Positions 7,990 to 18,100 of a DNA stretch of 64,000 nt are shown one piece after another. Each line of letters starts with the position of its first letter. Within the stretch, counting starts at the first letter, position 1. A program made the translations under genes and the position numbers. The notes under the pieces were generated by a model. The model was not told the DNA's origin. It saw only the letters and a program-made list of their open reading frames with translations, and made no database searches. This DNA is from Halanaerobium kushneri (GTDB lineage: Bacteria; Bacillota; Halanaerobiia; Halanaerobiales; Halanaerobiaceae): NCBI RefSeq assembly GCF_900156285.1, contig NZ_FTNC01000013.1:16951-80950 (forward strand). Direction: 5' to 3'.

Positions 7990-10627
7990 CTTTATTCACC
8001 TCATAATCCTTTTTATCTCTCCAGTTTTCCCCTGTCTGAAGATCAACCAAAAGTGGAACATCCAGTTTAGCTGCATTTTCCATTTTAGCTTTTATTAATT
8101 CTGCTGCCGGTTCTAAATCAGATTTTGCCACTTCAAATACTAATTCATCATGTACCTGCAGTAGAATATTCAGGTTTAAATTCGCGTTTTCTAAAGCATT
8201 ATAAACATCAATCATTGATTTTTTCATAATATCAGCAGCTGTCCCCTGAACCGGTGTGTTAATTGCTGTTCTTTCAGCAAAAGAACGTCGATGATAGTTA
8301 CTACTATTAATTTCTGGTATATAACGGCGGCGGCCAAACATAGTCTCCGCATAACCACATTCTTTAACTCTTTCGATTGTCTGATCCATATACTTTTTAA
8401 CTCCAGAAAATCGATTGAAATATTTATCAATATAATCCTGAGCTTCCTCAACTGGAATATCCAGGTCCTGACTTAAACCATAAGAACTCATTCCATAGGC
8501 TATACCAAAATTGATAACTTTTGCATGTCGGCGAAGATTGGGAGAAACTTCTTCTGGTTCTACCTCAAAAACCTCACTTGCCGTTTCGGTATGAATATCA
8601 GCACCGCTATTAAAAGCTTCTTTAAGTTTTTTATCACCACTCAAATGAGCAAAAACTCTCAACTCAATCTGAGAATAATCTACCGCCAGCAGTAACATAT
8701 CTTTCTCCGAAGGTATAAAGGCCTTTCTAATTTCTCTACCTTCTTCAGTTCTGATTGGTATATTCTGCAAATTAGGATCTGTACTACTTAAACGACCGGT
8801 AGCAGTTACCATCTGATTAAAAGAAGTATGGATTTTTTCTGTTTCCTGATTAATGAGTGGTGGTAGGGAATCGACATAGGTTGATTTTAATTTTGATAAC
8901 TCTCTGTATTCTGAAATAAGTGGAATAATCTCATGTTTTCCTTCCAGTTTCTCTAAGACACTGGCATTAGTTGAATAACCAGTTTTTGTTCTTTTGATAA
9001 CTGGCAAACCCAATTTTTCAAATAAAATTTCTCCCAGCTGTTTGGGGGAATTCAAATTAAACTCTTCACCAGCAAGTTGATGTGCTTTTTCGGTTATAAT
9101 ATCAAGTCTTTCGCCAAGTTTTTCTGAAAGATTATTTAGCCAGTCTCGATCAACTTTAACACCATTATATTCCATCCGAGCCAGAACTTTAATTAAAGGT
9201 AATTCGATCTCATTATACAATTTAAGCAGCTCATCTTTTTCTAATTTTGGCATTAATTTATCTCTTAAATCAAAAAGCCTGGAGATTTCGATTAGCAGCT
9301 TCTCTTGCTCTTTAATTTCTTCAAAACTAATTGTTAATTCCTGACTTAATACTTGCTCCAGCTCAGGCAGAGATGAGGATGGCTGCAGTAAATAATAGGC
9401 AAGCAGTGGCTCAAAACTAATATTCAAAATCTCTAGCTCATGTTTTAATAAAGCAAGAGATGCTTCTTTAGCATCAATGATTAGTTTTGCAATCTCTTTT
9501 GCTGACAGAATATCCTCTATCAGAGGATCTATTTCTTTATCTTCAACCGGATAGGAATAAATTTCACTTTCAGATTTTAAAGCAAAGTAGATTGCTTCAA
9601 TTTTACCCTGAATTGCTTTGGTATTTTTTTTCAATTTAACCGCTACCGCAATTTCTCCTGCCTTAACTGCTTTTTCTTGTAATTCTTTTAATGATCTTTG
9701 ATTTAAAGTAATAATTTCTAAATCTGAAAATTCAACTGCTTCTTTAAAGTCAAAACGATCTAGCAGAGAAGTAAAACCGAGTTTTTCAAACTGTTCAGCA
9801 GCTTCCTTATCATCATAAGAATCCAGGCGGCATTTATCAAAATTAATCTCTACAGGAACATCGCGCTTAATTTTACCCAGTCTGTAACTCATCCTGGCCT
9901 GATCTGCATATTTTCGCAGATTCTCTTTTCTCTTTTTACCTGAAACCTGATCAATATTAGCGAGAATTTCTTCCATAGAGCCAAATTCTTTTAATAGTTT
10001 TAAAGCAGTTTTTTTGCCAATGCCAGGAACTCCAGGAATATTGTCAGAACTGTCACCCATCAAACCTTTGCGGTCTATTAATTTTTCTGGTGGTAGTTCA
10101 TATTTTTCCATTACTTTTTCCAAATCAAATTTAACTAAATCGGAAATACCTTTCCGGGTATACAAAATATTTACATTATCTGAAACCAGCTGCAAGGCAT
10201 CTCTATCGCCTGTAACAATATAAACCATATATCCTTCTTCGGCCGCCTCTTTTGAAAGTGTTCCCAGTAAATCATCTGCTTCAAAACCTTCTTTAGCGAG
10301 CATTGGTATTTTTAATTTTTCGATTGTCTGCTGTAAAAGAGGAATCTGTGGCACCAGTTCTTCTGGCATTTTTTTTCTGGTCCCTTTGTAATCCTCATAT
10401 TCTTCGTGTCTGAACGTTGGTGCTTTTTTATCAAAAGTAATAATCATTCGGTCCGGATTCCATTCATCAGTAAGACTAAATAGCATTCTTACAAAACCAA
10501 AAACCGCGTTAGTATATTCTCCCTCATCATTGGTCAGTAATGGTAGTGCATAAAAAGCACGGTGGGTCAAACTGTGCCCATCCAGTAAAAAAAGTGTTTT
10601 TTTCTCCTTGTTTTCTTTATTTGCCAA
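7982..10627 (-). CDS. polA: DNA polymerase I
   Basis: Repair and Okazaki-fragment polymerase, ~881 aa. The 5'-3' exonuclease domain (residues ~10-300) has FLLDGHSLTHRAFYAL, GFEADDLLGTL and GVPGIGKKTALKLL. The central 3'-5' exonuclease domain is degenerate: no DxE motif is seen where the first motif should be, as in Bacillus Pol I, so proofreading is probably absent. The polymerase domain has ATGRLSSTDPNLQNIPI, LLAVDYSQIELRVFAHLSGD and LLQVHDELVFE. An upstream ATG at 10634-10636 sits directly on the AGGAG site; the TTG at 10625-10627 has correct ~9-base spacing and is my preferred start. Followed by mutM with an overlap. Confidence 0.95.
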   Translation of the reverse strand: MANKENKEKKTLFLLDGHSLTHRAFYALPLLTNDEGEYTNAVFGFVRMLFSLTDEWNPDRMIITFDKKAPTFRHEEYEDYKGTRKKMPEELVPQIPLLQQTIEKLKIPMLAKEGFEADDLLGTLSKEAAEEGYMVYIVTGDRDALQLVSDNVNILYTRKGISDLVKFDLEKVMEKYELPPEKLIDRKGLMGDSSDNIPGVPGIGKKTALKLLKEFGSMEEILANIDQVSGKKRKENLRKYADQARMSYRLGKIKRDVPVEINFDKCRLDSYDDKEAAEQFEKLGFTSLLDRFDFKEAVEFSDLEIITLNQRSLKELQEKAVKAGEIAVAVKLKKNTKAIQGKIEAIYFALKSESEIYSYPVEDKEIDPLIEDILSAKEIAKLIIDAKEASLALLKHELEILNISFEPLLAYYLLQPSSSLPELEQVLSQELTISFEEIKEQEKLLIEISRLFDLRDKLMPKLEKDELLKLYNEIELPLIKVLARMEYNGVKVDRDWLNNLSEKLGERLDIITEKAHQLAGEEFNLNSPKQLGEILFEKLGLPVIKRTKTGYSTNASVLEKLEGKHEIIPLISEYRELSKLKSTYVDSLPPLINQETEKIHTSFNQMVTATGRLSSTDPNLQNIPIRTEEGREIRKAFIPSEKDMLLLAVDYSQIELRVFAHLSGDKKLKEAFNSGADIHTETASEVFEVEPEEVSPNLRRHAKVINFGIAYGMSSYGLSQDLDIPVEEAQDYIDKYFNRFSGVKKYMDQTIERVKECGYAETMFGRRRYIPEINSSNYHRRSFAERTAINTPVQGTAADIMKKSMIDVYNALENANLNLNILLQVHDELVFEVAKSDLEPAAELIKAKMENAAKLDVPLLVDLQTGENWRDKKDYEVNKDA

Positions 10628-10671
10628 AAATATCATCTCCTAATTAAACATCTATTTAAACTGATTTTTGA

Positions 10672-12072
10672 TCAATCATTTATCTTATTTTTTTGATTTA
10701 ATGGTAAAATAATAATAAATTTTGTGCCTTTTCCTGTTTCACTTTCAACATCGATATCACCACTGTAACTTTCGACAATCTGTTGCGCAATAGCTAGCCC
10801 CAGACCGGAACCCTGATTATCTTTTCGGGTTCGCGATTTATCTGCCTGATAAAATCTATCAAAAACAAAAGGCAAATCTTCTTCCGGAATCCCCGGTCCA
10901 TTATCTGCTATAGAAAAATAAAAGTTATTGGAGTCAACCCTATCAATTTTGATTTCTATTTTACCCATCTGCGAAGTAAATTTAATTGCATTATCCAGAA
11001 AAATACGCAGCAGCTGTTTAAAGAGATTCTGATCTCCATAAAACTCAATTTTGGCTTCTTCAATAAATTTTAACTTAACTTCCTTTTCCACCAGCTCAAA
11101 CTCTTTAATTATTTCCTCAATCAGACTATTAAATTCAAAAAGTTTTTCCTCTTTTTTTAGTTCACTATCATCACCGCGAGCTAAAAGAAGTAAATTTTCC
11201 ATTAACTGTTTCATATTAACTGTTTCTTTTTTAATAGCCTCAATTGCTTCATCCCTAACATCTTCTCTCTCTTTACCCCAGCGATCAAGTAAATCAACAT
11301 AACCTTTTATTACAGAAATAGGTGTCCTGAGTTCATGAGAAGCATCAGAAACAAATTGTTTCTGTCTCTGAAAAGATTTTTCCAGACGATCAAGCATCGA
11401 ATTAAATGTCAGAGCAAGTTTTTTTAGCTCATCATCAGGCCCACTAACCTCCAGCCGACGTCCTAAATCACTGGAACTAATTTCTCTAGCTGTCTCAGTA
11501 ATTTTGTTAATTGGTGACAGCATTTTCTTAGTAGTAAAATAACCTAAAAAAACCGAAATTAAAGCTCCAATTCCAGCTGCAATAGTCAAAACAATGATTA
11601 AAAAATCCAGAAAGTTTTTTTCAAAAGTAATATCCCTAACTACCTGAAGATAACCTCTTGAAAAGACAAAATTATTCATTGGTATTGTTTTAACTGTAAG
11701 CATTTTTGAACCAGAACGAAATTCTTCAATTTTGGCACTGATTGGTATATCCATATCTTCCAAATATTTAGATTGAGCATTAACCTGTCCATCTTTATCA
11801 AGTACTCTAAAAAAAATATTTTCCTCACTACGACTTATCTGCTGCAGAAGATCGGTATCAAAAAAATTAACTGGATCTCCAATACCAGAAAACTGCGAAA
11901 GAACAAGCTCAGTAGTATTATTGATACTTCTTTTAATATTATCATCAATAAAACTGGACAGAAAAAAGTAAATTGAAAGATTAATTAAGAAAATTAGCAT
12001 CATAAACATAAAAGCATATAATATTGTGATCTTCCAGGAAATTTTACTTTTTTTACTCACAAAATCAAACAT
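10672..12072 (-). CDS. Sensor histidine kinase (OmpR-partner type, HAMP)
   Basis: Membrane sensor kinase, 466 aa. TM1 is near residues 15-37, followed by an extracytoplasmic domain of ~120 residues. TM2 (~155-177) leads to a HAMP domain, the HisKA phospho-acceptor SDASHELRTPISVIKGY, the N box NAIKF, the G1 box DNGPGIP and the G2 box GSGLGLAIAQQ. Its start overlaps the end of the response regulator gene by 8 bases, so the pair is co-translated. Because htrA lies just upstream in the same direction, an envelope-stress or surface-protein role in the CssRS style is plausible but inferred. Confidence 0.93.
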   Translation of the reverse strand: MFDFVSKKSKISWKITILYAFMFMMLIFLINLSIYFFLSSFIDDNIKRSINNTTELVLSQFSGIGDPVNFFDTDLLQQISRSEENIFFRVLDKDGQVNAQSKYLEDMDIPISAKIEEFRSGSKMLTVKTIPMNNFVFSRGYLQVVRDITFEKNFLDFLIIVLTIAAGIGALISVFLGYFTTKKMLSPINKITETAREISSSDLGRRLEVSGPDDELKKLALTFNSMLDRLEKSFQRQKQFVSDASHELRTPISVIKGYVDLLDRWGKEREDVRDEAIEAIKKETVNMKQLMENLLLLARGDDSELKKEEKLFEFNSLIEEIIKEFELVEKEVKLKFIEEAKIEFYGDQNLFKQLLRIFLDNAIKFTSQMGKIEIKIDRVDSNNFYFSIADNGPGIPEEDLPFVFDRFYQADKSRTRKDNQGSGLGLAIAQQIVESYSGDIDVESETGKGTKFIIILPLNQKNKIND

Positions 12073-12754
12073 ACTTATCTGACCTCAAAACATAGCCAAC
12101 CCCGCGAACAGTATGGATTAACTTTTGCTCAAAAGGATCATCTATTTTACTGCGTAAATAACGAATATATACATCAACTATATTGGTTTCTCCCGTATAA
12201 TCATAGCCCCAGACATTATTTAATAATTTATCTCTACTGACTACAATACCTTCGTTTTTGACTAAGTAAACTAAAAGATCATATTCTTTTTTCGTTAATT
12301 CTATTTCTTCTCCAGCTCTTTTTACTACATGAGCATCTAAATTTATTTCTAGATCAGCAGTCTTAAGAGTATTATCTGATTCAACATTACCCTCATCTCT
12401 TCTTAGATGGGCACGAATTCTAGCCAGCAGTTCTTCAATTTCAAAAGGTTTTGTTAAATAATCATCTGCTCCTATATCAAGACCTTCTACTTTATCATCC
12501 AGCTCAGATTTAGCAGTCAGCATAATTATCGGAATATCCGAAAATTCCCTAATTCTACTGCAAACTTCAAAACCATCAAGCCCGGGCAGCATGATATCCA
12601 ATAATAGCAGATCATAATCATCTTCTTTAAGTTTATTAATTCCATCATAACCATTATCAAATTTTTTAACCTGATAACCCTCATGCTCAAGTTCCAATTC
12701 TACAAAACGAGCAATCTGGACATCATCTTCAATTAACAGTATTTTTTTCTGCAA
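12065..12754 (-). CDS. Response regulator, OmpR/PhoB family
   Basis: Two-domain DNA-binding regulator of ~229 aa. The receiver domain has the acidic pair EDD, phospho-acceptor Asp in LLLLDIMLPGLDGFE, conserved Thr in MLTAKSE and Lys in DYLTKPFEIEEL. A winged-helix Trans_reg_C domain follows (LTKKEYDLLVYLVKNEG, NIVDVYIRYLRSKI, HTVRGVGYVL). A GTG at 12761-12763 abuts the GAGGGG site, whereas TTG at 12752-12754 has 8-base spacing and yields the family-like N-terminus MQKKILLIEDD. Partner kinase is directly downstream. Confidence 0.94.
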   Translation of the reverse strand: MQKKILLIEDDVQIARFVELELEHEGYQVKKFDNGYDGINKLKEDDYDLLLLDIMLPGLDGFEVCSRIREFSDIPIIMLTAKSELDDKVEGLDIGADDYLTKPFEIEELLARIRAHLRRDEGNVESDNTLKTADLEINLDAHVVKRAGEEIELTKKEYDLLVYLVKNEGIVVSRDKLLNNVWGYDYTGETNIVDVYIRYLRSKIDDPFEQKLIHTVRGVGYVLRSDKYV

Positions 12755-12821
12755 TTTACTCACCCCTCTTATTATATCAATAAAATAATAAAATTTAAAA
12801 TCTATTATTATAATTTACTAA

Positions 12822-12847
12822 ATCCCGGACCAGATAAGGCCCGGGAT
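12822..12847 (-). terminator. Hairpin between htrA and the response regulator
   Basis: A 7-bp stem (ATCCCGG / CCGGGAT) with a 12-base loop lies in the 119-base gap. On the minus strand it is followed by TTTAGTAAATT, a poor U tract, so it is more likely a partial terminator or mRNA 3'-end structure for htrA than a strong stop. Confidence 0.5.
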
Positions 12848-12882
12848 CATTCTGAAAAGTATAATCCAATTTAGATATTTAA

Positions 12883-14025
12883 TTAAACATCATTAGGCTT
12901 ATCACCAATTCGGCCAAAGAGAATTTTGCTCTGACCATTTCTAATTACTTTAAACATAATCTTATCTCCAACTTCTTTTTTGGTAATAATGTCACTGACA
13001 TCCGAAGTTGAATTAACCTGTTTTTGGTCTATCTCTGTAATGATATCATAAGTCTGGATACCAGCTTTTTCTGCCGGACTATCCTTATAAACTTCAATAA
13101 CTACTACACCTTTTTGATCCTCTAAACCAAAGTATTCCTGTACTTCTTTAGTGATTTCGCTAAAGGCAATTCCAACCCATGGTCTTGTTACTTCGCCAGT
13201 TTTCTGTAATTCTGTAACAATATCTTTTATTTCATTCACAGGAATTGCAAAACCAATTCCCTGTCCTGCTGCTGAAACAGCAGTGTTAATACCAATTACC
13301 TTACCCTGATTATTTAGAAGTGGTCCTCCACTATTACCTGGATTAATAGCTGCATCAAGCTGAATTAAATTCTGATAAGTTCTAACCTGACGATCATCTG
13401 TTGGTATTTGAATAGGTCTTCCCAGGGCACTAATTACTCCGACTGTAACTGTATGCTCAAAACCTAATGGATTACCAATTGCAATTGCCCAGTCTCCGGG
13501 ATGTAATTTATCAGAATCCCCCATTTCTAAAGGACTTAATTCCTGATCAATTTTTGAAGTATCAACCTTTAGTATTGCCAGGTCCAGACTAAAATCAGAC
13601 CAGGCTACCTCTGCCGGAATGGGATCTTCAACTCCATTGATTGCAATCTCTATTTTATCAGCTCCATCAATTACATGCTGGTTTGTCACTATATATCCAT
13701 CTTTTGATACTATAAAACCTGAACCAAAACCTTTTCTTTCACGAGGCTGCTGTTCTGGCGCCTGAAAACGATCACCAAAAAAGAACCTGAAATATGGGTC
13801 ATTAAACATTTCAGGCAGCTGCTGGCCCCCTGAACTCTTAATTGTTGAAGTGACTTTTACGACTCCATTATCTGCATTCTGAGCAATATTAGCAAAATAG
13901 TTAGTTGCATAAATATTTTCACTTTCCCCATTTTGAGCCAGTACAGCAGGAGCAGCAGATATTACTAATGATAAGACAATAAGAGCCAACAATGATTTCT
14001 TTAATAAATTATTCTTTATTTTCAT
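12883..14025 (-). CDS. htrA: HtrA/DegP-family serine protease with one PDZ domain
   Basis: Envelope protease or chaperone acting on misfolded exported proteins. The N-terminal signal peptide (basic start, hydrophobic core, cleavage near VLAQNG) may instead stay as an anchor. The trypsin-like domain contains His in IVTNQHVIDGAD, Asp in SDFSLDLAILKV and Ser in NPGNSGGPLLNN, so the triad is complete. A single PDZ domain follows (GVVVIEVYKDSPAEKAGIQ). Length ~380 aa fits DegS/YkdA-like proteins. I chose the ATG at 14023-14025; an ATG four codons upstream sits directly on the ribosome binding site. It is transcribed towards the two-component pair and may be sensed or regulated by it. Confidence 0.93.
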   Translation of the reverse strand: MKIKNNLLKKSLLALIVLSLVISAAPAVLAQNGESENIYATNYFANIAQNADNGVVKVTSTIKSSGGQQLPEMFNDPYFRFFFGDRFQAPEQQPRERKGFGSGFIVSKDGYIVTNQHVIDGADKIEIAINGVEDPIPAEVAWSDFSLDLAILKVDTSKIDQELSPLEMGDSDKLHPGDWAIAIGNPLGFEHTVTVGVISALGRPIQIPTDDRQVRTYQNLIQLDAAINPGNSGGPLLNNQGKVIGINTAVSAAGQGIGFAIPVNEIKDIVTELQKTGEVTRPWVGIAFSEITKEVQEYFGLEDQKGVVVIEVYKDSPAEKAGIQTYDIITEIDQKQVNSTSDVSDIITKKEVGDKIMFKVIRNGQSKILFGRIGDKPNDV

Positions 14026-14037
14026 CACTAACACCAT

Positions 14038-14293
14038 CCTTTTAAAATTTGATTTAATTAAAAATACTCAAAACAATTATTATCCCCCGTTTAAACGGGG
14101 AATAATAAAACACCTTAAGGAGGGAATTTATTTCTGCTTTGAGTTTTAGCTTTTTAGCCAGACTTTAAAATTAAATATTAACATGATATTACTGATCAAT
14201 CCAATTTAAAGTAAGGCTTTATTTCAGCTTACAATTATAATATAGCAGAGATAAATTAAAGAATAATTAAGCCAAAATTAAATTTAGATTAAA
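14038..14293. other. Gene-free interval between gpmA and htrA
   Basis: 256 bases without a supported gene. It holds a perfect 16-base GC-rich palindrome (CCCCGTTT/AAACGGGG, 14085-14100), close to the htrA start. A plus-strand AAGGAGGG sequence at 14117-14124 is not followed by a credible ORF. I recognise no known riboswitch here. Confidence 0.5.
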
Positions 14294-15034
14294 TTACTTT
14301 TTGGCCTGATTTTTAACTTTATTCATTTCTTTTTCTATTTCTTCCTGATCACCAAGATAATATTTATCTAAAACATTCATCTCCTGATCAAACTCATAAA
14401 CTAATGGTCTTCCGGTCGGAATATTGACAGATGGTATATCCTGATCAGAAATTCCATCCAGATGTTTTACTAAAGCCCGCAGACTGTTGCCGTGAGCAGA
14501 AATAATTATTTTTTTACCTTCTTTCATTCTGGGCACTATTTCATCTTCCCAGTAAGGCATTACTCTCTCAATAGTCATTTTTAAGCTTTCTGCAGTTGGT
14601 AATTGTTCATCACTAAGTTCAGCATATTTTTCCTCATGGCCCGGATAACGTTCGTCATTTTTATCTAAAGCGGGTGGAGGAGTGTCAAAACTTCTCCGCC
14701 AGATATGAACCTGTTCTGCCCCTTCCTTTTCTGCAGTCTCAGCTTTATTCAGCCCCTGTAAAGCACCATAGTGACGTTCATTTAATTTCCAGGATTTAAT
14801 TACCGGTATCCAGTGCAAATCCATAATATCCAGAATAATATTTAAAGTTTTAGTTGCTCTTTTTAAATAAGAAGTGTAGGCTAGATCAAAGGTAAAACCC
14901 TCTTTTTTTAATAGTTGACCTGCCTCTTCCGCCTCCTTTACTCCCTGTTCACTTAAATCTACATCTGTCCAACCTGTAAATTTATTGGCCAGATTCCATT
15001 TGCTTTCCCCATGACGAACCAGTACAATTTTCAT
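14294..15034 (-). CDS. gpmA: 2,3-bisphosphoglycerate-dependent phosphoglycerate mutase
   Basis: Glycolytic interconversion of 3- and 2-phosphoglycerate. The ~246-aa protein carries the histidine-phosphatase motif [12 protein letters not shown] with the phospho-accepting His, then [20 protein letters not shown] and the second active-site His in [16 protein letters not shown]. The ATG at 15032-15034 is preferred over a TTG one codon upstream; GGGTGA lies upstream. It appears to be a single-gene unit. Confidence 0.95.
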   Translation of the reverse strand: MKIVLVRHGESKWNLANKFTGWTDVDLSEQGVKEAEEAGQLLKKEGFTFDLAYTSYLKRATKTLNIILDIMDLHWIPVIKSWKLNERHYGALQGLNKAETAEKEGAEQVHIWRRSFDTPPPALDKNDERYPGHEEKYAELSDEQLPTAESLKMTIERVMPYWEDEIVPRMKEGKKIIISAHGNSLRALVKHLDGISDQDIPSVNIPTGRPLVYEFDQEMNVLDKYYLGDQEEIEKEMNKVKNQAKK

Positions 15035-15140
15035 CAAATCACCCTTTCATATTTTAAAGTTTATATTTATTAGCATTATTTATCCTAATTATTATTATAA
15101 CATTTTAATCCAAAAAGTAGATATTAATTAATTTACAAAT

Positions 15141-18100
15141 TTAAACATCAACAAAACTAACTGTTATTTCCCATTCCGAATTAAGTTCGGCTGTGAGCAG
15201 CTGCTTATACTTTTTAAGCTGTTCCGGATTGCGATAACTACCACTTTTATAGTCGATTATTTTAATTTTCTTCTCTGCTCTGTCAACCAGCAGTCTGTCT
15301 ATTCGATAATGTTTTTCTTCAGCTATATCTTTTTCTTTTAATAAATACTCATTAAAAATCTGATACTTTTTTGAAAAAATATCCGGATTATCTGCAATAA
15401 AGATTTGAGCTTTCTTTATTACAGCTTTAATCTTTTCTTCCCCCAGCAGATTTCCATACTTACTTTTAAGCAGTCTGCGGGCAGAAATTTTTTCTTTCTC
15501 ACTATTATACTTAATATTTTCCAGATAATAATGGAGAGCCAGGCCTTTTAGTTTCTTTGCTGAAATTTTCAAACTGCTGCTCTGCTTTTTAAAATAGGCA
15601 TATTTTTCTTCATTTTCCTCACTTCTAGGCTCGTGTTTTTTCTGCTTTAAATATTTATTGAGAGGGTTCAACTTATGCTTTCCACTTGAATTATCTTCTT
15701 CAATCTGCAGTGGCTCTCCAACCGATTCCTGCTCTAAAAGATCAGTTAATTTGTCTCCCGCAACCGCATTTAAAAGCATCTTTTCATAATAATCATAACT
15801 GCTGCCAGCCCACATCAAATCCTGAGCAGGCTTTATTTTTCGAGGTGCTTCTATATATAAATGCAGATCCTTTTCTGCCCTACTCAGGGCAACATAAAGG
15901 TTATTAATTTCTTCCATTTCTGCTTTCTTTTCTGCCTTTTCCTTAAAATCATAATCAAGCCAGTCTAAAATAGCAAGGTACTGGTCCTGGATAAACAAAT
16001 AATCATTTAACTTTTCATATTTCTGATCAAAATCAAGATAAAAATTTATGCCACCACTGCTCATTCCACTTCTGCGGCCTGGATTCCAATAATAATACTC
16101 TGCAGGCAGCGAAAGTCCTTTTGCTTGATGGATAGTCATTAAGCTAACTGCATCTTTATTTTCTACCTTCTGCTGTTTTAATTCCTCACTCTCTCTATTT
16201 TCAGCTAAATAATTAAGCAGCTCTTTTAAAGAAGAAAAAGAATTTAGAATTTCGAAAAATGAATAAAGATTTTTTAAGCTAAGACTATTATCTGCTGCAA
16301 GCCCAAGCAGCTCTGTCTGTTGATAAAGATAGTTTATAATTTCCTGATAATCTCCATCAATTAGTTTTTTAATTTTTTTGAAGGTTTTTATTAAATTATT
16401 CATTTTATTTTCCGGCAGCTGCTTATCGTTTGTATACAGCAGCTTAAACTCCTGCTTTAATTCAATTTTTTGCCTGGAGGTGAAATAGTCTTTTAAAAGT
16501 TTCTGTTTTTTTAAAATTAATTTTAGAATCTGATTATCAATTTTGACCAGATCACTGCGCAAAAACTTAAGCAGGGAATAAAAATCTCTGTAAGCTGCAA
16601 AATATAAAAAATCATAAACTGCTTTCGGCAAGGCTGCCGCAAGCAGTGAATTTCTATTTTCCAAAATGTAGGGCACTCCCTCTTTTTCCAGACTTTCTGC
16701 AATGGTATTTAATTCATTTGAGGTACGGGCCAGCACACTAACCTGACCATAATCAGCAGCATATTTTGCTTTAATATCTGCTGCTATCTCAGCCGGGAGA
16801 TTTTCTTTAATTTTACTGTTTAAGTCTTCTATCTCCCTCTGTTTTTCTGCCCCCAGACTCTCAAAGGTTTTGGTATCAGTATTATAAAAAGCAGAACTGC
16901 CACCATAAATCACCTTAGTTAAACCTGAGTCCTTAGAATTAGCCTCAACCGGGTGATACTCCCAATCGACTTCTGATTGTTCAAAAAAATTATTTAAAAG
17001 CTTAATTATATTCTGATCACTCCGGTAACAGCACTCCAGCCTTTCGGTTTCAGCTTCTATAATCTCCTCCAGAGAGGCAAATAACTTCTTCTCTCCCCCC
17101 CGCCATCCGTAAATAGACTGTTTTTCATCTCCAACAGCAATAAAATCACTGGCCTTTTTAATCAGCGGTCTTAAAATTTTCCACTGAAGAATACTGGTGT
17201 CCTGAAACTCATCAATAAAAAGAGCCTTATATTCTCCCCCCAGCAAATCCAGCAGATAACTGCTTGCCTGACCAACTTTAATCAGGCCAATTTTTTCAGA
17301 TTTTAAATACTTAAAAGTATAATTACTGATATCAGAATGAGTAAATTTACCTGTTTTAAATTTGAGCTGTTCGTAAATATCCAGAACCAGGCTGGCAAAA
17401 TTAATAATTTCTTTTTCGGCCGGAATTACCTCCTGATTGTAAACTTCTGCAGCCAGTTTTTCTCTAAACAATTGATATTCATATTCTAATTTTTCTTTTA
17501 AATCTGCAGTTTTTTGCGCCCTTAATTTATTTCCACTCCAGTAGCTGTTGTTTAATAAATAGTTTCTTTTCTGGTAAAGAAAATTCTTTTTTTTCGTTCT
17601 TGAATTAAGTTCAGGGTACTGTTCAAAAAATGGAAGACCGGCTTTGACAAAATAGGATGAAGAAAATTCTTCTCCTCGTAATTTAGCAACTTCTTTAAGA
17701 GTCTGGTAGCTCTCTTCAAATAAGTCAGATATCTCTGCCTGTGGTAATTTTTCTTTTAACTTTAAATCTGATGATTCTAAAAGCATAAATTTCCAGGCGT
17801 TGTCAACAATATCTCTAATAAATTTCAAATAAGGCTCCAGATTCCGGGCACTGTTGGCTTCTAAAAAACTCTGCATACTCTCATAGTAATCCTGATTATT
17901 CAATATTATTTTTAATAACTCTTCTATAATCTCCTGATTCTGGCTGTCATCTATAATCTGGTAGTTATAGAGAGAAAGATAGGGGGCAATTCCTCTATTA
18001 AAAATTTGATTTGTAAAAGCATCAATGGTAAATATTTTTATATCCTCATCATTCAAAATCATTTTACGATAAATTATTTCAAGTTTCTCCGGCTCAACTT

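Noticed and set aside
14117..14190. Plus-strand AAGGAGGG followed by a 12-codon frame starting with ATT
   Set aside because: Too short, no normal start codon and no recognised leader-peptide context.
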